A stretch of 64,000 nt of DNA from Meghimatium bilineatum (GCA_034231615.1 CM067311.1:9673746-9737745); one strand, 5' to 3'; numbered from the stretch's first letter, positions 1 to 11,757 are shown. Notes: generated by a model from the letters alone, not told the origin. Numbers and translations are program-made.

Positions 1-3000
1 TTTTTCAAACATTTCAACACATCTCATAAATTGATTGTCAAATTAATAGAAATTTATTTTTTTATTTTCTTTTTGAAATTTTTCAACACATTTCATAAAT
101 GTATGTACCGGTAGTTTATCATTAGAAATATATTTTTTAATTTTCTTTTTCAATCTTCTCAACACATCTCATAAATGTATCTACCGTTAGATTATCACTA
201 GAAATATATATTTTTATTTTCTTTTTCAAACATTTCAACACATCTCATAAATTGATTGTCAAATTAATAGAAATATATTTTTTGATTTTCTTTTTCAAAC
301 TTTTCAACACATCTCATAAATTCTACCGGTAGTTTATCATTAGAAATATATTTTTTTATTTTATTTTTCAATCATTTCAACACATCTCATAAATGTATCT
401 ACCGGTAGATTATCACTAGAAATATATAATTTCATTTTCTTTTAAAAAATTTTCAACACATTTCATAAATGTATATAGTTTATTATTAGAAATATTTTTT
501 TTATTTTCTTGTGCAAATTTTTCAACATATTTCATAAATGTATCTAGTTTATCATTAGAAATATATTTTTTTTTAAATTTGAAACTTTTCAACACATCTC
601 ATAAATGTATCTACCGGTAGTTTATCATTAAAAATATATTTTTTGATTTTCAAACTTTTTAACATATTTCATAAATGTATCTAGTTTATCACTAGAAATA
701 TATTTTTTGATTTTCTTTTCCAAATTTTTCAACACATTTCATAAATATATATAGTTTATCATTAGAAATATATTTTTTTGATTTTCAAACTTTTCAACAC
801 ATTTCATTAGTGTATATAGTTTATCAATAGAAATTTATTTTTTGATTTTCTTTTTGAAATTTTTCAACACATTTCATAAATGTATCTATTATTAGTTTAT
901 CATTAGAAATATATTTTTTAATTTTCTTTTTCAATCTTCTCAACACATCTCATAAATGTATCTACCGTTAGATTATCACTAGAAATATATCATTTCATTT
1001 TATTTTTCAAACTTTTAAACACATTTCATAAATGTATATAGTTTATCATTAGAAATATTTTTTTTTATTTTCTTGTTCAAACTTTTCAACACATTTCATA
1101 AATGTATCTAATTTATCATTAGAAAAATATTTCTGTGATTTTGAAACTTTTCAACACATTTCAGCAATGTATCTAGTTTATCATTAGAAATATATTTTTA
1201 TTATTTTCTTGTTCAAACTTTTCAACATTTTTCATAAATGTATCTAGTTTATCACTAGAAATATATTTTTTTTGATTTTGAAACTTTTCAACACATTTCA
1301 TAAGTGTATATAGTTTATCAATAGAAATTTATTTTTTGATTTTCTTTTTCAAACTTTTCAACACATTTCATAAATGTATCTAGTTTATCACTAGAAATAT
1401 ATTTATTTATTTTCTTTTTCAATCTTTTCAACACATCTCATAAATGTATATAGTTTATCATTAGAAATATATTTTTTTGATTTTCAAACTTTTCAACACA
1501 TTTCATAAGTGTATATAGTGTATCAATAGAAATTTATTTTTTTATTTTCTTTTTCAAACTTTTCAACACATTTCATAAGTATATATAGTGTATCAATAGA
1601 AATTTATTTTTTGATTTTCTTTTTCAAACTTTTAAACACATTTTATAAATGTATATAGTTTATCATTAGAAATATTTTTTTTTATTTTCTTGTTCAAACT
1701 TTTCAACACATTTCATAAATGTATCTAATTTATCATTAGAAAAATATTTCTTTGATTTTGAAACTTTTCAACACATTTCAGCAATGTATCTAGTTTATCA
1801 TTAGAAATATATTTTTATTATTTTCTTGTTCAAACTTTTCAACATATTTCATAAATGTATCTAGTTTATCACTAGAAATATATTTTTTTGATTTTGAAAC
1901 TTTTCAACACATTTCATAAATGTATCTAGTTTATCACTAGAAATATATTTTTTAATTTTCTTTTTCAATCTTTTCAACACATCTCATAAATGTACCAGTA
2001 GAGTATCACTAGAAATATATTTTCTTATTTTCTTTTTCAAACGTTTCAACACATCTCATAAATTGATTGTCAAATTAATATAAATATATTTTTTTATTTT
2101 CTTTTTCAAACTTTTCAACACATCTCATAAATTCTACCGGTAGTTTATCATTAGAAATATATTTTTTTATTTTATTTTTCAATCATTTCAACACATCTCA
2201 TAAATGTATCTACCGGTAGATTATCACTAGAAATATATCTTTTCATTTTCTTTTTAAAAATTTTCAACACATTTCATAAATGTATATAGTTTATCATTAG
2301 AAATATTTTTTTTATTTTCTTGTGCAAATGTTTCAACATATTTCATAAATGTATCTAGTTTATCATTGGAAATATATTTTTTTATTTTCAAACTGTTCAA
2401 CACATCTCATAAATGTATCTACCGGTAGAGTATCACTAGAAATATATTTTTTGATTTTCTTTTCCAAACTTTTCAACACATTTCATAAATGTATCTTGTT
2501 TATTATTAGAAATATATTTTTAATTTTCTCTTTCAAACTTTTCAACACATCTCATAAATGTATCTAGTTTATCATTAGAAATATATTTTTTTATTTTCAA
2601 ACTTTTCAACACATCTCATAAATGTATCTACCGGTAGATTATCACTAGAAATATATCTTTTCATTTTCTTTTTCAAACTTTTCAACACATTTCATAAATG
2701 TATCAGTTTATCATTAGAAATATATTTTTTTTTAAATTTCAAACTTTTAAACACATTTCATAAATGTATCTAGTTTATCACTAGAAATATATTTTTTTAT
2801 TTTCATTTCCAAACATTTCAACACATTTCATAAATGTATCTAGTTTATCAATAGAAATATATTTTTTTGATTTTCAAACTGTTCAACACATCTCATAAAT
2901 GTATCTACCGGTAGAGTATCACTAGAAATATATTTTTTTAATTTTCTTTTTCAATCTTTTCAACACATATCATAAATGTATCTCATCATCATCAAGTGCC

Positions 3001-4827
3001 ATCTCCGCAACGAAGGTTGGCTGCAACGTATCTCCAACATCTCCTGTCTCTTGTCTTGGTGGTGCACTCTGCTAGACTGTAACCTGTCCATCGTGTAATG
3101 TTATTCTCCCACTTGTATCTCTGCCTACCTCTTGCTCGCTTCCCTTTGACTTTACCCTCAAGTAAGGTCTTCAATAGGGTGTCATGTCTTTTAATGTGTC
3201 CAAAGTATTTTATTTGCCTGATCTTTATTTCTCTTAGTAGTTCTTTCTTCATATTAAGTGTCTTTAGCACCTCTTTATTTGTTTTCTTCTCTTTCCATGA
3301 TGTTCTCCCTATTCTTCTATATACCCACATCTCAAAGGCATCAATTTTGTCTTCTAATTGTTTATTTAGTGTCCATGTTTCTGAGCCATACATTAATATG
3401 GAATAGATGTAGCATTTTATAATTCTCATTTTCAACTTGTTTGTAATTTGTTTAGATATTAATAATTTCCTCATGTCATTGAAGGTACTTTTAGCCATTC
3501 CTATTCTCCTTTTAACTTCTGTTTCACATCTGCCATCATCAAATGTATCTACCGGTTGATTATCACTAGAAATATATCTTTTTATTTTCTTTTTCAAACT
3601 TTTCAACACATTTCATAAATGTATCTACCGGTAGTTTATCATTAGAAATATATTTTTTTATTTTCTTTTTCAATCTTTTCAACACATCTCATAAATGTAT
3701 CTACCGGTAGATTATCACTAGAAATATATCTTTTCATTTTCTTTTTCAAACTTTTCAACACATTTCATAAATGTATCAGTTTATCATTAGAAATATATTT
3801 TTTTTAAAATTTCAAACTTTTAAACACATTTCATAAATGTATCTAGTTTATCACTAGAAATATATTTTTTGATTTTCATTTCCAAACATTTCAACACATT
3901 TCATAAATGTATCTAGTTTATCATTAGAAATATATTTTTTTGATTTTCAAACTGTTCAACACATCTCATAAATGTATCTACCGGTAGAGTATCACTAGAA
4001 ATATATTTTTTATTTTCTTTTTCAAACGTTTCAACACATTTCATAAATGTATATAGTTTATCATCAGAAATATTTTTTTTTTATTTTCTTGTTCAAACTT
4101 TTCAACACATTTCATAAATGTATCTAATTTATCATTAGAAAAATATTTCTTTGATTTTGAAACTTTTCAACACATTTCAGCAATGTATCTAGTTTATCAT
4201 TAGAAATATATTTTTTTATTTTCTTTTTCAAACGTTTCAACACATCTCATAAATTGATTGTCAAATTAATATAAATATATTTTTTTATTTTCTTTTTCAA
4301 ACTTTTCAACACATCTCATAAATTCTACCTGTAGTTTATCATTAGAAATATATTTTTTAATTTTCTTTTTCAATCTTTTCAACACATCTCATAAATGTAT
4401 CTACCTGTAGATTATCACTAGAAATATATCTTTTCATTTTTTTAAAAACACTTTTCAACACATTTCATAAATGTATATAGTTTATCATTAGAAATATATT
4501 TTTTTTAAATTTCAAACTTTTCAACACATTTCATAAATGTATCTAGTTTATCATTAGAAATATATTTTTTTGATTTTCAAACTTTTCAACACATTTCATA
4601 AATGTATCTAGTTTTTATCATTAGAAATATATTTTTTTGATTTTGAAACTTTTCAACACATTTCATAAGTGTATATAGTGTATCAATAGAAATTTATTTT
4701 TTGATTTTCTTTTTCAAACTTTTCAACACATTTCATAAATGTATCTAGTTTAACATTAGAAATATATTTTTCGATTTTCTTTTTCAAACCTTTCAACATA
4801 TTTCATAAATGTATCTAGTTTATCACT
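1..4827. repeat. AT-rich satellite, ~65-80 bp units
   Basis: About 60 head-to-tail units share the core caacacatttcataaatgta followed by tttatcattagaaatatat and a T-rich stretch. Two common unit types alternate: one carries the palindrome taccggta after the core, the other has a shorter ctagttt. A third rarer type has attgattgtcaaattaat there. Units differ by substitutions and T-tract length, so the array is older and less homogeneous than the 40-bp array at 50 kb. The left end lies outside the window. It is interrupted once, by a LINE at 2984-3540. Short open frames inside it are artefacts of the repeat. Confidence 0.95.
2984..3540 (-). mobile_element. 5'-truncated LINE (family D) inserted in the satellite
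   Basis: The minus strand encodes the C-terminal part of a non-LTR retrotransposon ORF2, downstream of the reverse transcriptase core. Recognisable motifs are YGSETWTLNKQ, FEMWVYRRIGRTSWKEK, IRQIKYFGHIKRHD and RARGRQRYKWENNITRWTG. The frame is open throughout, which suggests a fairly recent insertion. Ten-base direct repeats aaatgtatct flank it at 2974-2983 and 3541-3550, and the 3' end carries a short (GAT)n tail, as expected for target-primed reverse transcription. An apparent longer ORF at its N-terminal side is translated satellite, not LINE protein. Confidence 0.9.
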
Positions 4828-5005
4828 AGGAATGATAGAGGGGAAAAAACTAATGGGAAGACCTAGAGAAAAGATATTGTACAGTTTGACTAAATGGCTT
4901 CAATTGACGACACCAACAGAGATGATGACATATATGGGGATCGATGTACATGGATAGATATGATCTCCTATGCCATTCGACACAGCACTTGATGATGATG
5001 ATTCT
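4828..5005 (+). mobile_element. LINE 3' end (family B)
   Basis: Translation gives MIEGKKLMGRPREKIL, the Arg/Pro-rich post-RT motif of a LINE, with degenerate frame after it, ending in cacttgatgatgatgat. The same ending occurs at 15300-15335 and 29290-29325. It starts flush with the end of the satellite array. Decayed, non-functional. Confidence 0.7.
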
Positions 5006-5204
5006 TCTTTTAAATTCTGTTTCACTTATCTTTTTGGCTGCGATAGCCAATGTGGTTAAAAGTCAAAACAGAGAATTAATTCTTATCTAAACTATAATGT
5101 AATTTATCAACTTGTTAGCTGAATCGTTATTGAACCCATCTATCAAATACAAATCTGTCAAACTTGCTCAGAGTTCAAAACCTGATCATGAATATTGTGC
5201 TGTT

Positions 5205-5812
5205 GATACAATTGAATGCATTGGTGGTACAATTGGATGTATTGATGGTATAATTGAATGCATTGGTGGTACAATTGGATGTATTGATGGTATAATTGAA
5301 TGCATTGGTGGTACAATTGGATGTATTGATGGTATAATTGGATGCATTGTGGTACAATTGGATGTATTGATGGTATAATTGAATGCATTGGTGGTACAAT
5401 TGGATGTATTGGTGGTACAATTGGATGTATTGATGGTATAATTGGATGCATCGTGGTACAATTGGATGTATTGATGGTACAATTGGATGTATTGGTGGTA
5501 TAATTGGATGTATTGGTGGTACAATGGAATTCATTGGTGGTACAATTGGATGTATTGATGGTATAATTGGATGTATTGATGGTATAATTGGATGTATTGG
5601 TGGTACAATGGAATGCATTGGTGGTACAATTGGATGTATTGGTGGTACAATTGAATGAATTGATGATACAATTGGATGTATTGGTGGTACAATTGGATGT
5701 ATTGATGGTATAATTGGATTTATTGGTGGTACAATTGAATGCATTGTGGTACAATTGAATGTATTGGTGATATAATTGGATGTATTGGTGGTACAGTTGA
5801 ATGCATTGGTGA
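5205..5812. repeat. Minisatellite, 21-bp unit, ~29 copies
   Basis: Units follow attgRatgYattggtggtac with interspersed attgatggtata variants. Because 21 is a multiple of 3, all frames without a stop stay open on both strands and give seven-residue periodic peptides. There is no start, splice or codon signal supporting a gene. A few units have lost a base, which shifts the frame. Confidence 0.95.
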
Positions 5813-5844
5813 TTACTAAATATATCAGAATAGTTGAAAAGCTC

Positions 5845-6380
5845 AGACAATGCGCAGAATAGTGAAAAATTATATTGAGACAGCAGAGTTGTGGTTTTAT
5901 AGAAGAATGTTAAGAACACCATGGACATTTAAAAGAGCGTAATGAAGATGACTTGAAAGAAATTTTTTTTTTTAAAAAGCTGCTCACCCACATCAGAAAG
6001 AGACAGTCCACATTTTTTGGATATATCATGAGAACAGGAAAGAGGGAACACACCATGACAACAGACAAATTGAGGAGCAAGAAGGGTCAGTTTGTCAGTT
6101 CCTCTTTTGCCAAGTTTGGCACATAGGGCGGATGTCATAGTTCTCCATGCCTGTCGGTCAGTTGCTAGGGATTGCAGGTCTTGTGCATTTATGCCTGTTG
6201 ATATTAATTCATTCATAAATTAGAAGGGTAGGGGAAGACAAAGAGAGAAGATGCTGGACAACCTAGCATTGTGGCATGGGAGAACATCCGTATTGGAAAT
6301 TATTGACTGCACATGAAACAGAAGGCTGTTGATAAACATACCCAATGTCACATGGCATGGACCATAAGAAGAAATGATTG
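5845..6380 (+). mobile_element. Degenerate LINE-B tail with a nested LINE-H tail
   Basis: Plus-strand fragments read ELWFYRRMLRTPWT, then, frameshifted, LLTHIRKRQSTFFGYIMRTG, then GEDKERRCW, which is the usual order of a LINE post-RT region. Between them, at about 6072-6216, a minus-strand segment reads DLQSLATDRQAWRTMTSALC, the C-terminus of a different LINE. The host LINE resumes after it, so the second element inserted into the first. Both carry stops and frameshifts. Confidence 0.7.
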
Positions 6381-6620
6381 ACAGCACACGTAATATTTGA
6401 ATTATTTACAGAATACATTTGAATTATTATTATTAGATATTTATTTTGTTTGTAAAGGTGACACTTCCCTGCCTATATTTGTTAAATTAATGATATAGTA
6501 TTTGCATTTTAGTGTATATAGTTGTCTTGCTATGACCTGATCTGTCTGCATACTGAATTTACAAACCAATATTTTGGTTTTTGTTTCATAATTTCTCTTA
6601 CCTTGTACCCCTCTTTTCAG

Positions 6621-6887
6621 ATAAAAACTGCTTGGGCTGGCTACAACGACGGCAATTTCTTTGACCAGAACCTGGTGATTGGACCTCATCCTTACCTGAA
6701 AAACTTCATTTTTGCCAATGGATTGGGTGGACATGGGTTACAGCATGCTATTGGCATCGGTCGTGCAATCACAGAGTTTATTTTTGACGGAAATTATGTA
6801 ACAATTGATTTGGAGAGGTTTCATTTTGACAGATTTATAACAGGGGATCCAGTAAAAGAGGAGATGAATCTTCATTATAGCAGATAG
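6621..6887 (+). CDS. FOXRED1: FOXRED1 homologue, terminal coding exon (partial gene)
   Basis: The exon encodes 88 residues after a strong 3' splice site (ttgtacccctcttttcag at 6603-6620) and ends at TAG 6885-6887. Motifs are TAWAGYNDGNFFDQN, VIGPHPYLKNFIFANG and GGHGLQHAIGIGRAITE. The last is the Gly-rich FAD-binding segment near the C-terminus of DAO-type oxidoreductases, followed by TIDLERFHFDRFITG, as in the FOXRED1 C-terminus. FOXRED1 is a mitochondrial FAD-dependent protein needed for respiratory complex I assembly. The phase at the splice site is 0 (ATA AAA ACT). Upstream exons are not in the window: 1-6600 is satellite, minisatellite and LINE. The Gly motif and end match FOXRED1 better than sarcosine or dimethylglycine dehydrogenases. 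Confidence 0.88.
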   Translation: MKTAWAGYNDGNFFDQNLVIGPHPYLKNFIFANGLGGHGLQHAIGIGRAITEFIFDGNYVTIDLERFHFDRFITGDPVKEEMNLHYSR

Positions 6888-7295
6888 TTTTAATTGTGAA
6901 TCTCCGCCAAGGTTTTTTTAAAGAAAAAGTCATGTCATATTTCGAACTCACTGTAAGAATGGAAGATTTATTGACGTATAATTCTTTGGGTGTCTCAGCC
7001 AAGATTTTTTCAGACCTGTCATATTTATAACTCACTGTAAGAATGGAAGATTTATTGAATTAACAGTTCTGTGAGTGTCTCCGCCAAGATTTGTTATTCT
7101 TGTCACATGGAAATATACAGCTGTAAGTTGTAGGCTGAACTTACTCCTGCCACCTAAGCACTACAAACAATTGCTACATTATTTGGTAACCAGTTTTACA
7201 TCTAGAGCAGAAGAGGCAAACCTAATTTTGTCAGCTAGCTAAATGTAAAATTGCACATCAAACTAAACCATTTAGTTCTATGAAGTGCCAATAAA
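6888..7295 (+). other. FOXRED1 3' UTR, with a diverged tandem repeat and poly(A) signal
   Basis: After the stop codon lies an imperfect repeat of about 85-90 bp. The segment tctccgccaag recurs at 6901, 6993 (as tctcagccaag) and 7078, and aactcactgtaagaatgga recurs at about 6946 and 7029. The first canonical AATAAA is at 7290-7295 and is the likely end of the transcript, though this is inferred from the hexamer alone. Confidence 0.5.
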
Positions 7296-7647
7296 GTCAC
7301 AGTTTTCACCAACTGCCAAAAACATCAGGAGACTTCCTACCTTGGAAGTAAAACATTATGTTTCAGTGTTGAACATCAAATTTTTGCAGTGGGCACTATC
7401 TCCAGAAGTCTATTCTGTTCTGAACACTGTTTTAAAACACACATTTTCTCCATGTTGGATTGGTGGTAGAGGGGTTTTTTGGTTCACTTCACAGACCTAA
7501 CTTGGTTGAATTAGCATGATTGGATGAAAGCCAATCGTTCACATTGTACTGGCAATGTCATTGCATGCATTAGTCGCGTCATAAAATTTGATCATAGTTA
7601 AATGGCAAAGGTAGGAGAAGATGAGGTGGGCAAAAGATACTGATATA

Positions 7648-7965
7648 ATAATAAAACCCATAGTCCATCAGGGTCGTAGGAGTGTCACATTGATATCCGT
7701 CAGGGTCGTAGGAGTGTCACATTGATATCCGTCAGGGTCGTAGGAGTGTCACATTGATATCCGCCAGGGTCGTAGGAGTGTCACATTGATAAATTTGTTA
7801 CAGAAAGATTTTCACACATCTCTATCCTCTTACCATCCTGATGAGTTTTGAAACTTCACACCCTGCCCAGTCATTGATATTATCTAGCCATGTCTTCTTC
7901 TGGCCTCCTAGTCTTCTTTCAACCTCCACCATACCTTGAAGAACGCCTCTTGTCAATAGACACAA
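7648..7965 (-). mobile_element. LINE 3' end (family A)
   Basis: The reverse complement matches the post-RT end of the copy at 33745-34035: the region around the Gly/Arg-rich segment, the Asp-Asn-Ile linker and the terminal tcagggtcgtagg tail. Multiple stops. Its very end has been amplified into the 32-bp array at 7668-7791. Confidence 0.75.
7668..7791. repeat. Tandem repeat, 32-bp unit, 4 copies, made from a LINE tail
   Basis: Unit starts tcagggtcgtaggagtgtca at 7668, 7700, 7732 and 7764 (the last with a gcc variant). The same sequence occurs once at the 3' tails of LINE-A copies at 8300 and 33775, so the array is a local amplification of LINE sequence. Confidence 0.9.
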
Positions 7966-8204
7966 CATGGAAAGGGACAGTTTACAAGTTTCAATTTCTC
8001 TTAAATTGGTGGAAGTTCACTACGAGTCACTCATTTCAGTGAGAGCAGCAATTTAGTTGTACTGGTCAGCTAACACCTGGCATAATCTGCACTGCTATTA
8101 GGTGTTGCCTATTATTTCTGTCTGCCTCATTGGACATATTGAAATAGATGAAACATGGGAACACTGATTTTAATAATGTATAGTCCTAGACAAAACAAGC
8201 AATC

Positions 8205-8335
8205 AGTAATACTCAGACTGGGTACATGGAATGCAAGAACCATATGCCTTAGACTCTGACATGACAAATGAACCATCTATTCATAAACCCATAATCTGTC
8301 AGGGTCATTGCGGTACTACATTAGATGCATCTCCT
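8205..8335. mobile_element. LINE endonuclease start (+) beside a LINE-A tail (-)
   Basis: At about 8208-8255 the plus strand reads LRLGTWNARTI, the usual first strand of the APE-type endonuclease of LINEs, and breaks off after it. At 8281-8335 the minus strand has the family A tail again (cataaacccataatctgtca). These are two unrelated fragments side by side. Confidence 0.6.
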
Positions 8336-8754
8336 TTGTAGTATTTCTTTAGGCGTACAGTATAATTGGTCATAACATTTTTCTATCTTGCACAGCATAG
8401 AGAGTTCAATAAAATCACTGAGTCTGTGATTGCGTTGCCAGCCAAGTGAGATCTGTTGTCACTACCTCTATTTCCATTCTTGTACTTGATGTTATAGTGG
8501 GATATGCAGCTCAATTCTTAGCTAATTTCCTGCCATTTTGGTAGACCACGAAACCCCAACCACACATGTGTATTTCTTGTGTTACGAGCTATCTGTGTAA
8601 ATTATATGTGACTTCAATTGCTGCAGTATGAGTTCTTGGATCATCCCTCTGTTCTGTTGACAGCCCAGTCACTGCACTCTCGTCCCAGCTGAATCACAGC
8701 TGTTGTCAATAACTTTCTATCTTTGCTAAATACCACCCATTCACAGCTTCTTCC

Positions 8755-8832
8755 CACTTCCTCCAGATCACAAACTCTTGAGTCTGTGATGGCCAAAGTA
8801 CCGGGTTCAAATCTCACCGCAGACAATTGTAT
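8755..8832 (+). mobile_element. Possible tRNA-derived SINE head (B box only)
   Basis: The segment gggttcaaatctc at about 8803-8815 fits a pol III B box. An A box upstream is not clear, and no flanking duplication was seen. Could be chance. Confidence 0.25.
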
Positions 8833-8995
8833 ATTCATATTTTCAGAGAGATGGAAAACTACTGAATGTATTTATATTGCATAGAAAATAAATAAAGACA
8901 AAAAATGCTGGGTTAATGCTATGTTCTGAATAGAATACACTACCACAACAAAAATATTGATGAAGAAGCAGACTGAGAAACTACATTTTGAGTTT

Positions 8996-9330
8996 CTTGG
9001 TACCATCAAAGATAAACTAGACAAGAGTCTTGGTACCATCAAAGAGAAACTAGACAAGAGTCTTGGTACCATCAAGGATAAACTAGACAAGAGTCTTGGT
9101 ACCATCAAAGATAAACTAGACAAGAGTCTTGGTACCATCAAAGAGAAACTAGACAAGAGTCTTGGTACCATCAAAGAGAAACTAGACAAGAGACTTGGTA
9201 CCATCAAGGATAAACTAGACAAGAGTCTTGGTACCATCAAGGAGAAACTAGACAAGAGTCTTGGTAACATCAAGAAGAAACTAGACAAGTCTTGGTGCTA
9301 TCATGTTAAACTAGACAAGTCTAGGTACCA
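8996..9330 (+). repeat. Minisatellite, 33-bp unit, ~10 copies, open frame of 11-residue repeats
   Basis: The unit begins cttggtaccatcaaagagaa and ends in actagacaagagt. In the frame starting at ATG 8957 it translates as repeated LGTIKDKLDKS or LGTIKEKLDKS (stop at 9335-9337, 126 residues). Variation between units is mostly aaa/aag (silent) and gat/gag (Asp/Glu). The last three units decay (LGNIKKKLDKS, then shortened). The eleven-residue period with Leu/Ile spacing would form an amphipathic helix if translated. There is no splice, promoter or homology evidence for a gene. Confidence 0.85.
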
Positions 9331-9454
9331 TCAATGAGAAACAGTTTTTATTACTTGAATGTTTTATGTGAAGAACAATCAAGAATGGAATTGGTTTCAC
9401 CATAAGAATAACAGATTCATCAACTACATAAACATTCACAATGCTATAGTACAT

Positions 9455-9588
9455 GAGGAAAGGAAAGTTAGTGTGTGAGGAAAGAAATGATAATGTGTGA
9501 GGAAAGAAAAGTTAGTGTGTGAGGAAAGAAAAGTTAGTGTGTGAGGAAAGAAAAGTTAGTGTGTGAGGAAAGAAAAGTTAGTGTGCAA
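9455..9588. repeat. Minisatellite, 20-bp unit, ~6 copies
   Basis: Unit gtgtgaggaaagaaaagtta, purine-rich on the plus strand. The first units are slightly diverged. Confidence 0.9.
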
Positions 9589-9664
9589 ATCTAAATACAA
9601 TTTGAACTAAAAAATGCAATGTTTGTTATCTGTTTATCTGTTTATACACTATGTAGGTCTTTTT

Positions 9665-9810
9665 TTTGTATTCTGTTCGTTCTCAAACTCCCATGGATAT
9701 CTCTTACAGTAACAGTGATCCTACAAGATTTCCAACAGAATGTAGTTCACACAATGGAAATGTGTTTTGTTGCTGTTTTATTTGCACCAATGGCCTGACA
9801 CTTTTAGCTT
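9665..9810 (-). mobile_element. Dispersed repeat, SINE-like family C2
   Basis: Plus strand begins tcgttctcaaactcccatgg and continues through a gatcctacaagatttccaac segment to gcaccaatggcctgacac. The same order occurs at 47757-47945 and, reversed, at 27755, 38030 and 60875. Confidence 0.7.
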
Positions 9811-9929
9811 TGGTAACTAATACATTCAATATTTTTACCACATCTGCTGAACAGTGTACGTCTGTGATTATATTGATAATCGGCCAGCCATACAAGAGAA
9901 TATTGCTGAAATGACTAATGTCTGCTTCA

Positions 9930-10440
9930 CAACAAGGTAATCCAAACTATATTATGGATCTGAAACATGGACAACCTACACAAGACATGAGAGGAGACTA
10001 AACACCTTTCAGCTAAGATGTCTCAGCAAAGTCTTACATTAAATGGCACGATAAAATCACCTGAACTTTTACGCCACAGTCAGCTACCATCTGCCATGGA
10101 AACACTTAATAAAAATAGATTGCTAGGGCTGGACCATGTCTACAGAATGCCAAATTATCACATTCCACAATAAGTACTATTCAGAGACACTTCTGAAGGC
10201 CTGTGGTAATCCAATGCTGAGGTACAAAGACATTTGTAAGTCCTCAATGAAAGATTTCTCCAAAATCTGGCAAACATGGCCAAAACTTGAGCTGTCTGAA
10301 GGCACAATCTGCGTGCTGGCTGGGTTGATGTTGTTTAGGAACAATATAATAAAAGATATGGAAGATAAAAGGGAAAGATGAAAACAAACATCTTCTGTTG
10401 CTTTAACATCATGATCGCCTGCAAGATGCAAAAAGCCATT
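9930..10440 (+). mobile_element. Degenerate LINE C-terminal region (family E)
   Basis: Reads YYGSETWTTYTRHERRLNTF and QLRCLSKVLH, then a zone matching the usual LINE order (site near MPNYRIP, then RYKDICKS and MKDF), with frameshifts and stops. Recognised by general LINE post-RT layout. No RT core is present. Confidence 0.75.
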
Positions 10441-10904
10441 CAGTAAATTCTAAATATTACAGAAAGTGATGTTATATTTTTATAAAGAAAATTAACTGCT
10501 TGTGTTACAGTGATTCAATGGTGGAGCAAAGATGAATAATACTACAATCTGCCATATATGCTATGAGTGGAAACTAACAATAAACCAATCCTCATGATTT
10601 TTTTCTGCAATGACTTCTGGGAAGAAAACATGCCTGAACTTCTGGTAGGGAATCAACCCTTTTTACCTAACAGTTTGTCTCAAAAATGCAGGATGGTCAC
10701 AGCAAAGACCTCTCTAAAGTAAAAGACTTCTCAGATCCTAGCATTGGTCCCTACAGTTACATTTAACCAATCATCTTGGACTTGCTCCCTACAGTTACAT
10801 TTAACCAGTCATCTGGGACTTTGCTAAATCTATTTTAAAAAGCCGTTGTCTTTCTCCAGGTGAATTATGGTTGATAGTATTCACACCTGCCGTTCTTCTT
10901 TCTT
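10441..10904. other. Intergenic, no gene seen
   Basis: No coding signal. One short tandem duplication is visible at about 10748-10822, where tccctacagttacatttaac occurs twice, each followed by a tcatct.ggact segment. Confidence 0.6.
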
Positions 10905-11045
10905 TCTAGCACCAGGAATTGCAAGCGATTAGCTCTTACTTCTTATGTGCAGTGGGGTGGTTATTATGAGCGTTCTTTCATACCCAGGAGACTTCGACTT
11001 AATGCAAATGCCTAATGAAGGAGCGTTCTACTCGGATGGAGTCTT
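10905..11045 (-). mobile_element. Dispersed repeat S1
   Basis: The reverse complement matches 28755-28895 closely: the order agtagaa..cttc, then tcctgggtatgaaaga, then cactgcacataagaagtaag, then caattcctgg. Other copies are at 62863-63000 and 54876-54985. Probably a SINE; no pol III box was identified in this part. Confidence 0.75.
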
Positions 11046-11064
11046 GTCGATCCAGGGCCAGATG

Positions 11065-11420
11065 TGTCACCTACCTTGGTTGAATTGAGTCCATGTTTGT
11101 TCAAGGTTTTCTTGATTTTTTCTATCCACCGTTTTCGTGGTCTGCCTGTAGTTTTATGTCCGGATACTCTTTTGTTATATGCTCTTATTGGTATTTAGGT
11201 TCATTCTCATAAGGTGATCAAACCATTTTACTTGCTGTCTTTTGATATGTTCAATACATGATATTATACCTACCCTTTTCCTAATTGCTTTATTTCTTAT
11301 TTTATCTAGTTTAGCAACCATTACAGCTTTTCTCATACATTTCATTTCACATGTAATGATTTTTCTTTGCTGTGAGACTATTAAAGACCATTTTTGGCAT
11401 TGGTAGCATGGTGTTGTTTA
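11065..11420 (-). mobile_element. LINE fragment (family C)
   Basis: The reverse complement reads through the WFDHL/RMNL segment and the GRPRKRWIEKI-type motif seen at 22230-22380, then back through the CEMKC motif. It is degenerate and lacks the RT core. Confidence 0.75.
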
Positions 11421-11757
11421 AAAAACTGTCCCACTGAACAAAAAATTATCACAAAATGAATGTGTCTTAGGAATTCTTATTGTGAAATTTTGCTTAATTA
11501 CGGAGAGACTTGGCCACATTTGTAACTAAACACACCATACAGTAGTTAACAAAACAAAATTTTGATAAGACGCATAAATCGCTACATCCAACCATCTTCA
11601 CTCTACGCACTGAGAGGACCCCAGTATGAACCTAGTAGGGGTGTCCCTCAGTGCATTGCATGCAGCTCAATTTATCTGCAGCAGAAGTTGTGATTTTTTA
11701 ATCACCAAGTCACAAAAGCTGTATGAAATACTAATGGTTACTGTTATAGTCTAACTA

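Noticed and set aside
2992..3609. A 205-codon ORF on the minus strand as a complete gene
   Set aside because: Its first ~23 residues are translated satellite; the rest is the end of a LINE ORF with a clear insertion duplication.
5112..5928. Long open frames on both strands, up to 256 codons
   Set aside because: They are translations of the 21-bp minisatellite, whose length is a multiple of three; there is no gene signal.
8957..9337. Calling the 126-codon frame a structural protein gene
   Set aside because: No homology, no regulatory or splice evidence, and the open frame follows from a 33-bp unit. Kept as a repeat and as a finding only.
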